Source of the DNA: Pseudomonas grandcourensis
GTDB taxonomy: Bacteria > Pseudomonadota > Gammaproteobacteria > Pseudomonadales > Pseudomonadaceae
Direction of reading: 5' to 3'
Length of the DNA stretch: 64,000 bases
Assembly (NCBI RefSeq): GCF_039909015.1
Contig: NZ_CP150919.1
Location: 3,820,501-3,884,500, forward strand
In this document: positions 1 to 7,827 of the stretch, in pieces
Numbering within the stretch: position 1 is the first letter of the stretch
Layout: each line of letters opens with the position of its first letter
Position numbers and translations under genes: made by a program
The notes under the pieces: model-generated
Databases searched by the model: none
What the model saw: the letters and a program-made list of their open reading frames with translations, nothing else
What the model was told of the DNA's origin: nothing

Positions 1-81
1 GTGCTGCAACCGGGCGACATCATTAACGCCGGGATCGACGGCATCGGCCAACTGGAAATGCGCGTCGGCCAGCGACCTTGA
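1..81 (+). CDS. C-terminal end of a fumarylacetoacetate hydrolase family protein (partial)
   Basis: Only the last 26 codons are inside the window; the rest lies upstream. The peptide LQPGDIINAGIDGIGQLEMR resembles the conserved end of FAH-fold hydrolases, where a PGD-x(n)-G-I-G-x-L segment closes the beta-sheet fold. The family hydrolyses C-C bonds of diketo or fumarylpyruvate-type acids. The next gene, an SDR dehydrogenase, starts 40 bp downstream on the same strand and a D-2-hydroxyacid dehydrogenase follows, so the three probably form an operon for a sugar-acid or keto-acid route. That pathway is inference; the substrate cannot be read from this fragment. Confidence 0.6.
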   Translation: MLQPGDIINAGIDGIGQLEMRVGQRP

Positions 82-121
82 CCCTGCATACGCCCTCTCG
101 AATTGAACAAGGAGAAACCCT

Positions 122-880
122 ATGAACAGTCCTTTGAAAGTGGCCCTGGTCACCGGCGCCGGTAGCGGAATCGGCCGTGCCGTGGCCCTGGCTCTGATGG
201 CCGACGGATTCACCCTGGTATTGGCCGGACGTCGGCCGGAGCCGTTGCAGGCCTTGGTCGAATTGGCGCTCAACGAAGGACACGAAGCGCTGGCGGTGCC
301 CACTGATGTGCGCGACCCTGCCAGTGTCGATGCGCTGTTTGCCACCATCACCGAGGTATACGGACGCCTAGACGTGGTGTTCAACAACGCCGGAGTCAAC
401 GCCCCTGCCGTGCCGCTCGATGAGCTGACGTTTGAGCAGTGGCGCAACGTCATCGACACCAACCTCAACGGCGTTTTCCTCTGCGCCCGTGGTGCCTTCG
501 CACTGATGCGCCGGCAACAGCCACAGGGCGGACGCATCATCAATAACGGCTCGATCTCGGCGCATACGCCACGACCGTTCAGCAGCGCCTACACCGCCAG
601 CAAACATGCGGTGCTGGGGCTGACCAAATCCCTCGCCCTGGACGGGCGCGAATTCAACATCGCCTGCAGCCAGATCGACATCGGCAACGCCCTGACCGAC
701 ATGTCGGTGCGCATGACCAAAGGCGTGCGCCAGGCCAACGGCACCATCGCCGTGGAGCCAATGGTGGACGTCAAGCATGTGGCCGATGCCGTGCGCTACA
801 TCGCCGGCCTGCCGCTGGAGGCGAACGTCCTGAACATGACCGTCATGGCCAGTGCCATGCCGTTTGCCGGTCGCGGTTGA
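122..880 (+). CDS. SDR family oxidoreductase
   Basis: 252-residue classical short-chain dehydrogenase, predicted cytosolic and NAD(P)H-dependent. The cofactor loop TGAGSGIG lies near residues 11-18, the NNAG motif near 88-91, the catalytic Ser region at NGSIS and the catalytic pair in YTASK near residues 159-163. Length is typical of the family. The start is supported by an AAGGAG ribosome site 6-7 bp upstream. It sits between the FAH-family gene and a D-2-hydroxyacid dehydrogenase on the same strand with short gaps, which suggests one transcript. A role in oxidising a hydroxyl group of a sugar acid or keto acid intermediate is plausible but the substrate is not visible. Confidence 0.9.
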   Translation: MNSPLKVALVTGAGSGIGRAVALALMADGFTLVLAGRRPEPLQALVELALNEGHEALAVPTDVRDPASVDALFATITEVYGRLDVVFNNAGVNAPAVPLDELTFEQWRNVIDTNLNGVFLCARGAFALMRRQQPQGGRIINNGSISAHTPRPFSSAYTASKHAVLGLTKSLALDGREFNIACSQIDIGNALTDMSVRMTKGVRQANGTIAVEPMVDVKHVADAVRYIAGLPLEANVLNMTVMASAMPFAGRG

Positions 881-913
881 ACCGGCCTTTTTATTCCGTT
901 ACGCGAGGTTTAC

Positions 914-1870
914 ATGAAGCCAGAAGTCTTGCAGCTCAGCCCGATCCTGATCCCTGAAATCAACGCGCGGCTCGATGAGTTGTTTACCGTCAGACGTTAC
1001 TTCCAGCAGGCCGACAAGCAGGCTTATTTGCAGGAACACGGCGCGAACATTCGCGGGGTGGTCACCGGCGGGCATACCGGGATCAGCCAGGCGCTGATGG
1101 CGCAGCTACCGAAACTGGAAGTGGTGGCGGTCAACGGCGTGGGTACCGATGCGGTGGACCTGGCTTACGCCAGGGATCGCGGGATCCGCGTGACTGCAAC
1201 CATCGGAGCGCTGACCGAAGACGTCGCCGACCTGGCCATCGGATTGTTGATTGCCGTGTGCCGGGGTCTGTGCACCAGTGATCGTTATGTGCGTTCGGGG
1301 CAATGGCCCCATAGCCCGACACCGTTGGCACCGTTGCCGTTGGCGCGTCAGGTGTCGGGCATGCGCATCGGGATCGTCGGCATGGGCCGGGTCGGCCGTG
1401 CAGTGGCGACCAGGGCCGCAGCGTTCGGCTGCCCGATCAGTTACACCGATCTACAGCCGATGAGCGATGTGAACCACACTTTCATCGCCGACCTGAAGCA
1501 GCTGGCCAGCAACAGCGATGCGCTGATTCTCGCGGCCGCTGCCGACAAGGCTGAAGCCATCATCAATGCCGAGGTGCTGCAGGCGCTGGGCAAGGACGGG
1601 TATCTGATCAACGTGGCGCGCGGCAAGCTGGTCAACGAGGTCGATCTGGTGACGGCACTGGCCGCTGGAGAGATCGCGGGTGCGGCACTGGATGTGTTTG
1701 TCGATGAACCGAACGTGCCCGAGACACTGTTCGGTAACGAGAACGTGGTGCTGCAGCCCCATCGCGCCAGTGCGACGTTGCAGACTCGCACGCGAATGGG
1801 AGAGATGGTGGTGGCGAGCCTGGTGGACAGTTTCGCCGGGAGAATACCGCAGGGGTCTGTGACTGACTGA
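914..1870 (+). CDS. D-isomer-specific 2-hydroxyacid dehydrogenase
   Basis: 318-residue member of the D-2-hydroxyacid dehydrogenase family, which reduces 2-keto acids (glyoxylate, hydroxypyruvate or longer keto acids) with NAD(P)H. The nucleotide-binding motif GMGRVG is at residues 156-161. The catalytic triad is visible: Arg236 in NVARGK, Glu265 in VDEP and His283 in QPHRAS. The length is normal. It starts 33 bp after the SDR stop, so it is probably the last gene of that operon. A GC-rich inverted repeat (gccgccgagg/cctcggtggc, around 1876-1908) follows and faces the convergent transporter gene; it lacks a T-run, so its terminator role is uncertain. Confidence 0.9.
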   Translation: MKPEVLQLSPILIPEINARLDELFTVRRYFQQADKQAYLQEHGANIRGVVTGGHTGISQALMAQLPKLEVVAVNGVGTDAVDLAYARDRGIRVTATIGALTEDVADLAIGLLIAVCRGLCTSDRYVRSGQWPHSPTPLAPLPLARQVSGMRIGIVGMGRVGRAVATRAAAFGCPISYTDLQPMSDVNHTFIADLKQLASNSDALILAAAADKAEAIINAEVLQALGKDGYLINVARGKLVNEVDLVTALAAGEIAGAALDVFVDEPNVPETLFGNENVVLQPHRASATLQTRTRMGEMVVASLVDSFAGRIPQGSVTD

Positions 1871-1915
1871 ACGCGGGCCGCCGAGGAGACGTTGCGTCCC
1901 CTCGGTGGCGCGGTG

Positions 1916-2983
1916 TCAGGTAAACAGATCGACGCCCAACTGGAAGGCGACCCAAAGCGCGAGGCCTGTAGCAAAGAGCAGCGCGATGTTTTCAAACAGG
2001 TTGTTGCGATATTTCTTGTCCAGCAGCGACTTCTGGTTGGACATGATCAGCAGGCCCAGGGAAATGACCGGCAAGCCAATGATGTTCAACGCGCTGACAC
2101 CAATGGTCAGGGTCACGAAATCCGGCATGCCTGGCAGCGACCAAACCAACGGCGTCACGAGGATGAACAGCATGAACCATTTATGCATCGGATCATGATG
2201 AAACTCCTTACCGTACTTTTCGCGACGTTCAGGACGAACGTGTTGGAAGGCATCGGTAATCAACATCGGGAACGCGGTGGTCTTGCCTGAAATACTGGCA
2301 AACAGTGTCGCGAACACGCCGATGAAGAACACATACCAACCCATCGGGCCGAAGAAAATTTCCAGCGCCTTGCCCAGATCGCCCAAGGTCTTCACCTCGA
2401 TGCCGTTGGGCCGCAGGATTTCCGCGCCGACGATCCAGATGGCCAGGTTGATGACGATCCCGACGAACACTGCAAACAGCAAATCGTTACGTTGAACACG
2501 CTTGTGCTGCGGCCCTACCCAACCCTTTTGACGCATGACATACGGATGCACGAAGTTGGCGATGGAGCCTGCAACTGCGCCGATAACCGATACCGCCACC
2601 AGCAGCGCGCCATGCACGCCTTCATCCGGCGGGATACTGAAGCCGATGGTGCCTTTGACGATGCCGACGACATCGGGACCGGACATCACGGCCAAGGCAA
2701 TAAAGGCCAGGGTCATGATCGCCAGCAGCACCTTCATCACGCCTTCGATCATCGAATAAATATTACGCCCCACCAGCATCCACACAGCGAGTACCACTGC
2801 CAGTGAACACAGCAGAGGCTGGTCGATTTTCAACAGCATCGCAAGCGACTCACCCGCCCCCTTGATCATGTAGGCGTTCATCAAGTGCCCCATCAGCAGG
2901 GCGTAGACGAGCATGAACCAGGCGAAAAAGGGATTCAGCTGCGCATAGCCTTGCAGGATGGTCATGCCCTGGTTATTGCACAA
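1916..2983 (-). pseudogene. NRAMP-type metal ion transporter, N-terminally truncated by IS66 insertion/deletion
   Basis: The reading frame encodes about 350 residues of a polytopic inner-membrane transporter with roughly nine hydrophobic segments, resembling the NRAMP divalent-metal/proton symporter family (for example segments around MKVLLAIMTLAFIAL and GAVAGSIANFVHPYVM). The first membrane helices, which carry the DPGN-type metal-binding motif in this family, are absent. Coding similarity begins only around GMTILQGYAQLNP, next to a truncated IS66 tnpA on the other strand, so the first 60-90 residues and the promoter have been lost. The remaining ATG (MCNNQGM) is made largely from junction sequence. 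I judge it non-functional. Family assignment is good, exact family member uncertain. Confidence 0.75.
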
Positions 2984-2990
2984 CTGGAGT

Positions 2991-3212
2991 CACGGCATCA
3001 ACGCTAACGTCGTGCACAAATGGTTGCCGCTTTACCGCGATCACCAGCTCACTGACTTGCCCGCTTTCTTGCCGGTGAAGCTGGAGCCAGACATTCCGAA
3101 CGAGCAGTTCGTCAGCATCGAGTTGCCATGCGGGCAAGGAACGATGACCGTGAAATGGCCGGCTTCCGATCCTGATGGCTGTGCCCGATTCGTTCGCGGA
3201 CTAACTCAATGA
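2991..3212 (+). pseudogene. tnpA: IS66 accessory protein TnpA, 5'-truncated
   Basis: The frame reads HGINANVVHKWLPLYRDHQ and continues to RFVRGLTQ. This matches the second helix and C-terminal part of IS66 TnpA, a small helix-turn-helix accessory protein. The family normally has 40-50 residues before HGINANVV; here that part is replaced by the sequence next to the truncated NRAMP gene, so the deletion or recombination breakpoint lies near 2985-2991. Its stop overlaps the tnpB start (ATGA), as is usual in IS66 elements. Confidence 0.8.
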
Positions 3213-3544
3213 TCCGCATCGACTCCATCTGGCTCGCCACCGAGCCCATGGACATGCGAGCCGGCACTGAAACCGCGCTGGCGCGGGTCGTGGCGGTGTT
3301 CGGTGCGGCGAAGCCGCACTGTGCATATCTGTTCGCCAACCGCCGCGCCAATCGTATGAAAGTGTTGGTGCATGACGGTGTGGGGATTTGGCTTGCAGCC
3401 CGGCGCTTGAATCAAGGGCGCTTCTTTTGGCCGGGGGTGCGGCACGGCTCTGAAGTCGAGTTGGACGTCGAGCAACTTCAAGCCTTGGTGCTCGGCTTAC
3501 CTTGGCAACGCGTCGGTTCCGGAGGAACCATCACGGTGCTCTAA
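3209..3544 (+). CDS. tnpB: IS66 family accessory protein TnpB
   Basis: 111-residue protein with the family signature near the N-terminus (PMDMRAGTETALARVV) and the central FANRRANRMKVLVHDGVG region. TnpB proteins of IS66 elements (not the RNA-guided nuclease of the same name) are required accessory proteins for transposition and are about 110-120 residues long, so this copy appears complete. The start overlaps the tnpA stop by 4 bp, which implies translational coupling. With tnpA and tnpC broken next to it, the gene has no obvious present role. Confidence 0.88.
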   Translation: MIRIDSIWLATEPMDMRAGTETALARVVAVFGAAKPHCAYLFANRRANRMKVLVHDGVGIWLAARRLNQGRFFWPGVRHGSEVELDVEQLQALVLGLPWQRVGSGGTITVL

Positions 3545-3627
3545 CTCGCCTGCCATGGCCTGCTTGCCAGCGCAATTGGCCCATCAGTCTATCGTCGCCA
3601 CCAGCCCTCTCTGACAAAATTGGCAAT

Positions 3628-3681
3628 ATGACTTCGCATCCAAATCTCGACCAATTAAACCCTGAAGAACTGCGTGCCCTG
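3628..3681 (+). pseudogene. tnpC: IS66 transposase TnpC, N-terminal 18 codons
   Basis: ATG at 3628 opens MTSHPNLDQLNPEELRAL, the usual beginning of TnpC in IS66-family elements. Similarity stops at the CTGG around 3679-3682, where the reading frame runs into group II intron maturase sequence. The shared CTGG may be the microhomology at which the deletion was sealed. The rest of TnpC (roughly 420 codons expected) is gone except for the C-terminus at 4476-4694. Confidence 0.75.
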
Positions 3682-4368
3682 GAACCTGCGCAAGTACAAC
3701 GGCAAGCTCCTGATCAAGCCGTCCAAGGCGAACATCGGAGCTTTACTTGCCAAGCTGCGAGAGTTGATCAAGACCAACAAAACGATACGGCAGGCTAACT
3801 TGATAGGTTTGCTCAACCCGGTTCTACGGGGCTGGGCGAACTATCACAGTCATGTCGTCGCTTCAACCAGGTGGACAGCGCAGTGTGGGAAATGCTCTGG
3901 CGATGGGCGGTACGTCGCCACCCTCGCAAGACACGCCGATGGGTGAAGGATCGGTATTTTAAAGTACAAGGGGCGCGCCGTTGGGTGTTCTCGTGTACTG
4001 AAAAATCCGCCGATGGTCGGAAGCGTCAGTACACGTTATTGGACGCCTCGGACACGCCAATTGTGCGACATATCAAGATCAAGGCTGCTGCCAACCCTCA
4101 CGACCCTGAATGGGATGAGTACTTCGAATCCCGATGGGGCAAAAGAATGCTTATCTCCCCAAAGGGTCGAGCCAAGCTGTATAGGGTGTGGCTACAGCAA
4201 GGCGGCCGCTGCTGCGCATGCCTTAAACCGGTCACCAAAGACACACCATGGCATAGCCGCCATGTTGTGAAGCAGAGTCACGGAGGGACGGATGCGGCCG
4301 CCAATTTTGAGATCTACCACCTGCGGTGCCCAAGGGATGTGCAATTTGCCAATGTCGACGATGTATAA
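3680..4368 (+). pseudogene. Group II intron reverse transcriptase/maturase, 5'-truncated and frameshifted
   Basis: The frame from 3680 reads WNLRKYNGKLLIKPSK and then LIGLLNPVLRGWANYHSHVV, the end of the RT/thumb and start of the maturase X domain. A frameshift lies within about 3849-3870; coding continues in another frame as RRFNQVDSAVWEMLWRWAVR and on to RWVFSC. The C-terminal HNH endonuclease region follows, with the cysteine pair CCACLK, the HSRHV histidines and EIYHLRC near the end. The palm and finger domains with the YADD catalytic site are missing, so neither RT nor maturase activity is expected. The reading frame ends 32 bp before intron domain V, as in active group II introns. Confidence 0.85.
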
Positions 4369-4400
4369 CCGGGTGCCCAGTAGCGCCTTAGCAGAGGCTT

Positions 4401-4475
4401 GAGCCGTGTGCTGGGAAACTCGCATGCACGGTTCTTAGGGGGTTGGACGCGGGCAACCGCGTCTGACTACCCGAC
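4401..4475 (+). ncRNA. Group II intron domains V and VI (3' end of the intron)
   Basis: Positions 4401-4434 form a 34-nt hairpin starting GAGCCGTGTG and ending GCACGGTTC, the size and terminal bases of catalytic domain V. It is followed by a shorter hairpin (4435-4475) containing GACGCGGGCAACCGCGTC and ending CTGACTACCCGAC, which fits domain VI with a bulged branch-point A in the TGACTACCC strand and an AC 3' terminus. Right after the proposed splice site the tnpC reading frame resumes (NQIRPWALGRSN), which fixes the intron 3' end to within a few bases. Confidence 0.8.
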
Positions 4476-4694
4476 AATCAAATCCGGCCGTGGGCTCTTG
4501 GACGCTCGAACTGGCTGTTCGCGGGTTCGTTACGCAGCGGCAAACGTGCGGCGGCGATCATGAGTTTGATCCAGTCGGCGCGGCTCAACGGGCATGATCC
4601 GTATGCTTACTTGAAGGATGTTCTTACACGCCTGCCGACGCAGCGTGCGAGTGAGATTACCGAGTTGCTGCCGCATAGGTGGGCGCCCGTTTAG
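4476..4694 (+). pseudogene. tnpC: IS66 transposase TnpC, C-terminal fragment
   Basis: Seventy-two codons in one frame read NQIRPWALGRSNWLFAGSLR, then AAAIMSLIQSARLNGHDPYA and end TELLPHRWAPV. This is the standard C-terminus of the IS66 DDE transposase. It starts immediately after the group II intron 3' end, showing that the intron had inserted into the 3' part of tnpC in the same orientation. No initiation codon or upstream transposase domain remains. Confidence 0.85.
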
Positions 4695-4874
4695 TCACGC
4701 AAGGTGTGAGGGCGGACGATACGTTTTTTCGAAACGGTTTTACCAGACAACGTCAGTTTGCAGCCCGGAACCTAGCAATAGGTGATCTGAGAACACTTAC
4801 ACTGGAAGTGACGACACCGATGCCTGACAGCAAAGGCATCGGTGTCTCTTGCCTGCTCTGGCAGTCCGTCGGGG

Positions 4875-5183
4875 TCAACTCATCTCTGGAACGAGGTGAC
4901 TCATGAACGTCAGGTTTTCAATAGCGTGCATATACTCAGAGAATCTCGGATCTCCATCGTTGAACGCCTTTGCCACTTTTTGTGCATTCTCAAGACTGTC
5001 CCACATTGCTAAGTCCGCGAAGATTCGGTCGTCGCTCATAGGGCAGTAGGCGCGGTACTCGATCAAACCAGAGAAGGTCTTTAACGTTTCACGAAGCCCT
5101 GCGCGGAGCACAGGCACTTGCGCAACGCATTCCGGTTTGACCTTGAAAATGGCTAATTCGAGTACATGAGATGAGCGCTGCAT
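4875..5183 (-). CDS. Small ABM-like (dimeric alpha/beta barrel) protein of unknown function
   Basis: 102 residues from the ATG at 5183, preceded by AAGG 8 bp upstream (an upstream in-frame start at 5216 lacks a good ribosome site). The pattern HVLELAIFKVKPE, then FSGLIEYRAYCPMSDDRIFADLAMWDS, suggests the ferredoxin-like fold shared by antibiotic-biosynthesis monooxygenases and stress-response A/B barrel proteins, where a beta-strand rich in aromatic residues is followed by a WxS element. No catalytic assignment is possible. It lies 44 bp downstream of the WYL regulator gene on the same strand, so it probably belongs to its operon and may be its regulated product. Confidence 0.6.
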   Translation of the reverse strand: MQRSSHVLELAIFKVKPECVAQVPVLRAGLRETLKTFSGLIEYRAYCPMSDDRIFADLAMWDSLENAQKVAKAFNDGDPRFSEYMHAIENLTFMSHLVPEMS

Positions 5184-5227
5184 AGGGATGACCTTCTGTG
5201 TGTTAGGGAGTCCCAATTATCAGTGCC

Positions 5228-5941
5228 TCATACTGACAGCGTAGTGTCAGTAGTGGTGATCGCTTTCCACTGGCTTGCCTGGTGCTTCATATACGCTTGG
5301 AGATCAAGGGCAGGATTGTCGGGTGATGGTTGTTGGGCAATAGCGATGGAGGCTATGCGATCAACCCGAAAATCGCGGTAAGCCGCCTTGGCACTACACC
5401 AGCTTCCAACCGTCCACTTTCCTCCCCAGTAGAAAAGGCCAAGGGGAGAAATGAGACGTTGCGAAACCACACCGTCCAAGCTGGTATAAATTATCTTCAG
5501 CGCCTGAGCGTTTTCGATCGCATTTCGAAGGATTGCCAGATGGCCACGCGTCAAGGAAGGTATTGTTCCAAGTGCCCTGATTTTTGCCGAGCTGGGGTCA
5601 ACTTTGTGATGGACTATGGACGCTGAGATTTTGCTCAACAACATCCTTGCAGCAACACCTAGATCGTTATCGGCGGAAGCTGAAAGCATTTCCATCCCGA
5701 GCATCAATGCATCCAGTTCGAGCTTGTTCAACGTTAAAGGCGGCATCTCAAAATCGGCATCCAAGGCATATCCCACGCCAGCGGTACCATAGATTGGGAT
5801 TCCACTGAAGGAAAGGTCGTCGATGTATCGATAGATTGAGCGAACGGAAACGCCAATTCGGCTAGCCAGTCGTTCAGCAGAGATTGGCTGATGGACACGA
5901 ATCAGATTTACCAATTGAAATAAGCGATCAGCTTTACGCAC
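5228..5941 (-). CDS. YafY/PafC-type transcriptional regulator with HTH and WYL domains
   Basis: 237 residues. The N-terminus (about 4-60) is a DeoR/HTH_11-like winged helix, RLFQLVNLIRVHQPISAERL, with the recognition part IGVSVRSIYRYIDDLS. Residues about 130-225 form a WYL domain (LISPLGLFYWGGKWTVGSWC, then FRVDRI), a ligand- or nucleic-acid-sensing module found in regulators and in DNA-damage or defence-linked proteins. The start codon is GTG and overlaps the stop of the upstream helix-hairpin-helix gene, indicating translational coupling. Likely regulates its own small operon; the ligand is unknown. Confidence 0.85.
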   Translation of the reverse strand: MRKADRLFQLVNLIRVHQPISAERLASRIGVSVRSIYRYIDDLSFSGIPIYGTAGVGYALDADFEMPPLTLNKLELDALMLGMEMLSASADNDLGVAARMLLSKISASIVHHKVDPSSAKIRALGTIPSLTRGHLAILRNAIENAQALKIIYTSLDGVVSQRLISPLGLFYWGGKWTVGSWCSAKAAYRDFRVDRIASIAIAQQPSPDNPALDLQAYMKHQASQWKAITTTDTTLSV

Positions 5942-6188
5942 CAGGTGTGCTCAACTGAGAGTCCTTCGCAAGCTCAATGGCCGCGTTAATGGCGGCCCGA
6001 GCTTGGGGGCTATTCTTCCAGCAAGTCGATCCCACTGCTGACGATGCCTGAGCCAGGATGTCACAAACATTCGCTTTGCTGAGCACAGCTAGCGAGTCAA
6101 TGCCCATCTGCTCAAGGCGAGCGATAACGGCCGGCCCCACGCCCTTTAGGGCCAACAAGGCATTATGTTCCGCCAGTGGAAATGGCAT
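5934..6188 (-). CDS. Small helix-hairpin-helix protein
   Basis: 84 residues from the ATG at 6188, chosen because AGGAG lies 8 bp upstream; an upstream TTG at 6212 would add 8 residues. The segment ALLALKGVGPAVIARLEQMG is a classic helix-hairpin-helix with the GVGP hairpin, used for non-specific DNA binding. The rest is helical (INAAIELAK). Stop overlaps the GTG start of the WYL regulator, so they are coupled. A DNA-associated role is inferred from the motif only. No partner enzyme is adjacent apart from the regulator and the ABM-like protein. Confidence 0.65.
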   Translation of the reverse strand: MPFPLAEHNALLALKGVGPAVIARLEQMGIDSLAVLSKANVCDILAQASSAVGSTCWKNSPQARAAINAAIELAKDSQLSTPGA

Positions 6189-6308
6189 CCGTAAACTCCT
6201 GTTATCGGCCAATGAACCGGAGTTTGCCCGACGAGAGAGGGTATCTCAATAGATGGACTCCATCGCCCTAAGCGTAAGCATCAGGAAGGTGGGTTCGGCA
6301 GACGGACG

Positions 6309-6377
6309 ATGCGGCTGCCAACCCAACGCGCGAGTGAGATCGAGCAACTGCTGCCGCATCGATGGATACCGACCTGA
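6309..6377 (+). pseudogene. Second IS66-type TnpC C-terminal tail fragment
   Basis: One frame reads MRLPTQRASEIEQLLPHRWI followed by PT and a stop. This matches the last 22 codons of TnpC at 4635-4694 (RLPTQRASEITELLPHRWAPV) closely. Upstream of 6309 the similarity breaks. So a second IS66 3' end lies downstream of the WYL operon in the same orientation as the first, leaving genes 4875-6188 between two IS66 relics. Confidence 0.75.
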
Positions 6378-6429
6378 CTAACGTAGAGCGATTCGGTCGC
6401 ACGCTTGTCGGAAGCAAGCTATCGTCTGC

Positions 6430-7137
6430 TCAATCTGGCAATGCCTTAGCAATTGCCGCTTCAAGCATAGGTTTGGCTGCGTCATGCAAGAGTTGGCCGT
6501 GAGCGCCTACGACATGTTCGAAATCAAGCCTCAGAAGCCTCTCGAAGTCGGCGACAAGGCTGCCCCCCTCCGGCGTGACGCGTTTCAGCCAAGGGCCGCC
6601 AATAAGTAGCGTCAGCTTAAAACCCATCATTCGCAGTACGCATCTGCTAAGGAAAGTCGTGTAACTCCAGTCGGCCCAATATTGAATGCTATCCGTGGCG
6701 ATGAGCAGTTTTAGATTCTTCAGCAAAAGGCACGCCTCAGGGTATTTGGCCGCTTCATACACGAAAAACTGTGCATCAGGCATCGGCGGAGACGCTGCGG
6801 CGTTGATCACATGGTTTGCCATAGGCACCTTGTAAGTCTCCGGTCGAGATTGGCACCAGAACTCCGCCTGATATCGGTCAACGTAAAACCGATCGTCTAG
6901 ACCATGGAAATCTCCTAGACGCAGGACATGGCGAACATTACCTAGCGCATCCAGCTGACTAAGTGCGGCATCGCTCAGGCGCACCGGGTTGATGAGGGTC
7001 AATTCATCGCCACTTTTGACTATGACCATGTTTCGGTTCATACGCATTCCAGGGCCAATCCTGATGCTGCCATGAACTAGGTAAACGTTGTGGAAAATAG
7101 GAGTGATAGGGTCATGGGGGAACGCGGGTGGGTACAC
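6430..7137 (-). CDS. Metallo-beta-lactamase-like protein (DUF4336-type), function unknown
   Basis: About 235 residues; GTG at 7137 is preferred because AAGGA sits 7 bp upstream, while the TTG at 7143 is too close to it. The order NVYLVHGSIRIGPGMRMNRN, NMVIVKSGDELTLINPVRL, LRLGDFHGLDDRFY and a late VVGAHG resembles the beta-lactamase-fold proteins annotated DUF4336: strand, DG or D-F-H-x-x-D metal-like motif, final GxHG. The usual HxHxDH is reduced to DFHGLDD, so zinc-dependent hydrolysis is not assured. It has no operon partner; the flanks are IS66 relic sequence and an empty region. Confidence 0.6.
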   Translation of the reverse strand: MYPPAFPHDPITPIFHNVYLVHGSIRIGPGMRMNRNMVIVKSGDELTLINPVRLSDAALSQLDALGNVRHVLRLGDFHGLDDRFYVDRYQAEFWCQSRPETYKVPMANHVINAAASPPMPDAQFFVYEAAKYPEACLLLKNLKLLIATDSIQYWADWSYTTFLSRCVLRMMGFKLTLLIGGPWLKRVTPEGGSLVADFERLLRLDFEHVVGAHGQLLHDAAKPMLEAAIAKALPD

Positions 7138-7143
7138 TGACAA

Positions 7144-7827
7144 TTCCTTGTGAAGTTATCCTTACTCACTGCTTGGCGAATCCTTATCAACCCAAGCGTG
7201 ACGACCGTACCTTACCTTGGGACGTCCTACGCATCCATAGCTGACCCTGCCAGCAATGTTCAGGATCCTATCTAGACCGTTGCGCGGTGAGGTTCGGGGC
7301 GACTGCACCTCATTGCAGATCCTGCTTAGTACAGGTAGGCGCCTTCACCGGACGGTTACGTGCAAGGTGTTTGCCGTGAATCCCCGTGGGTTTCTCCGGG
7401 CACATTCAACTGCTGGTTTTAGCTGTTATTTACCGGGTGCGACGGGCAGTAATCGGCCAGGAGCCATCGGTGGGCGCAGGGTTCCTCAAACTCCTACCCT
7501 TCCCTTCAGGCCTCCCCAAACGGTCCAGTAGGTGATCCAGTGCCTGCTGATACTGTTGTTGAATAATCTGGGTCTGCGTCTGCTTACCTTGGGCCGAGGC
7601 AAGAGCCAGGCCACTGCCATAGGCGTGATCAACGAGAATATCGCATCACAAGATGGGCTCGGCCGTGATCTCTGCCAGCAACATGGCCAGGCGGTTAGTG
7701 ATCTGGCGGGTCACCCCGGCAAGGGCGCGCATCGTCAACTATCGCACCCCCGCCGTCATCCAGCAGAGATAGCGCCGTGGACAAGATGTCATCTCGCGCC
7801 CCCCTTGCCTTGGATCGAACGTCCTCG
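7144..7827. other. 684 bp without a recognisable gene
   Basis: No reading frame here resembles a known family. On the minus strand short stretches such as GSGLALASAQGKQTQTQIIQ and LAGVTRQITNRLAMLLAEI look coding-like but lie in different frames separated by stops, which suggests a decayed gene or intergenic repeat family. I see no terminator with a T-run, no tRNA and no long inverted repeat. Confidence 0.5.

Larger units (their letters stand above)
2985..4694 (+). mobile_element. IS66-family insertion sequence remnant carrying a truncated group II intron
   Basis: Composite remnant. It contains in order: the last two thirds of tnpA, an intact tnpB, the first 18 codons of tnpC, the 3' half of a group II intron with its maturase ORF and domains V/VI, and the last 72 codons of tnpC. 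The left inverted repeat and the start of tnpA are missing, and no right inverted repeat could be recognised past 4694. The order is explained if a group II intron first inserted in tnpC, and a later deletion then joined tnpC codon 18 to the middle of the intron ORF. The copy cannot transpose by itself. Confidence 0.85.

Noticed and set aside
23..283. Minus-strand open frame over the SDR gene
   Set aside because: It overlaps a well-supported SDR on the other strand, has no family similarity and is explained by the high GC content.
4695..4874. Possible IS66 right inverted repeat
   Set aside because: No sequence here could be paired with a left end, because the left end of the element is deleted; the boundary cannot be set.
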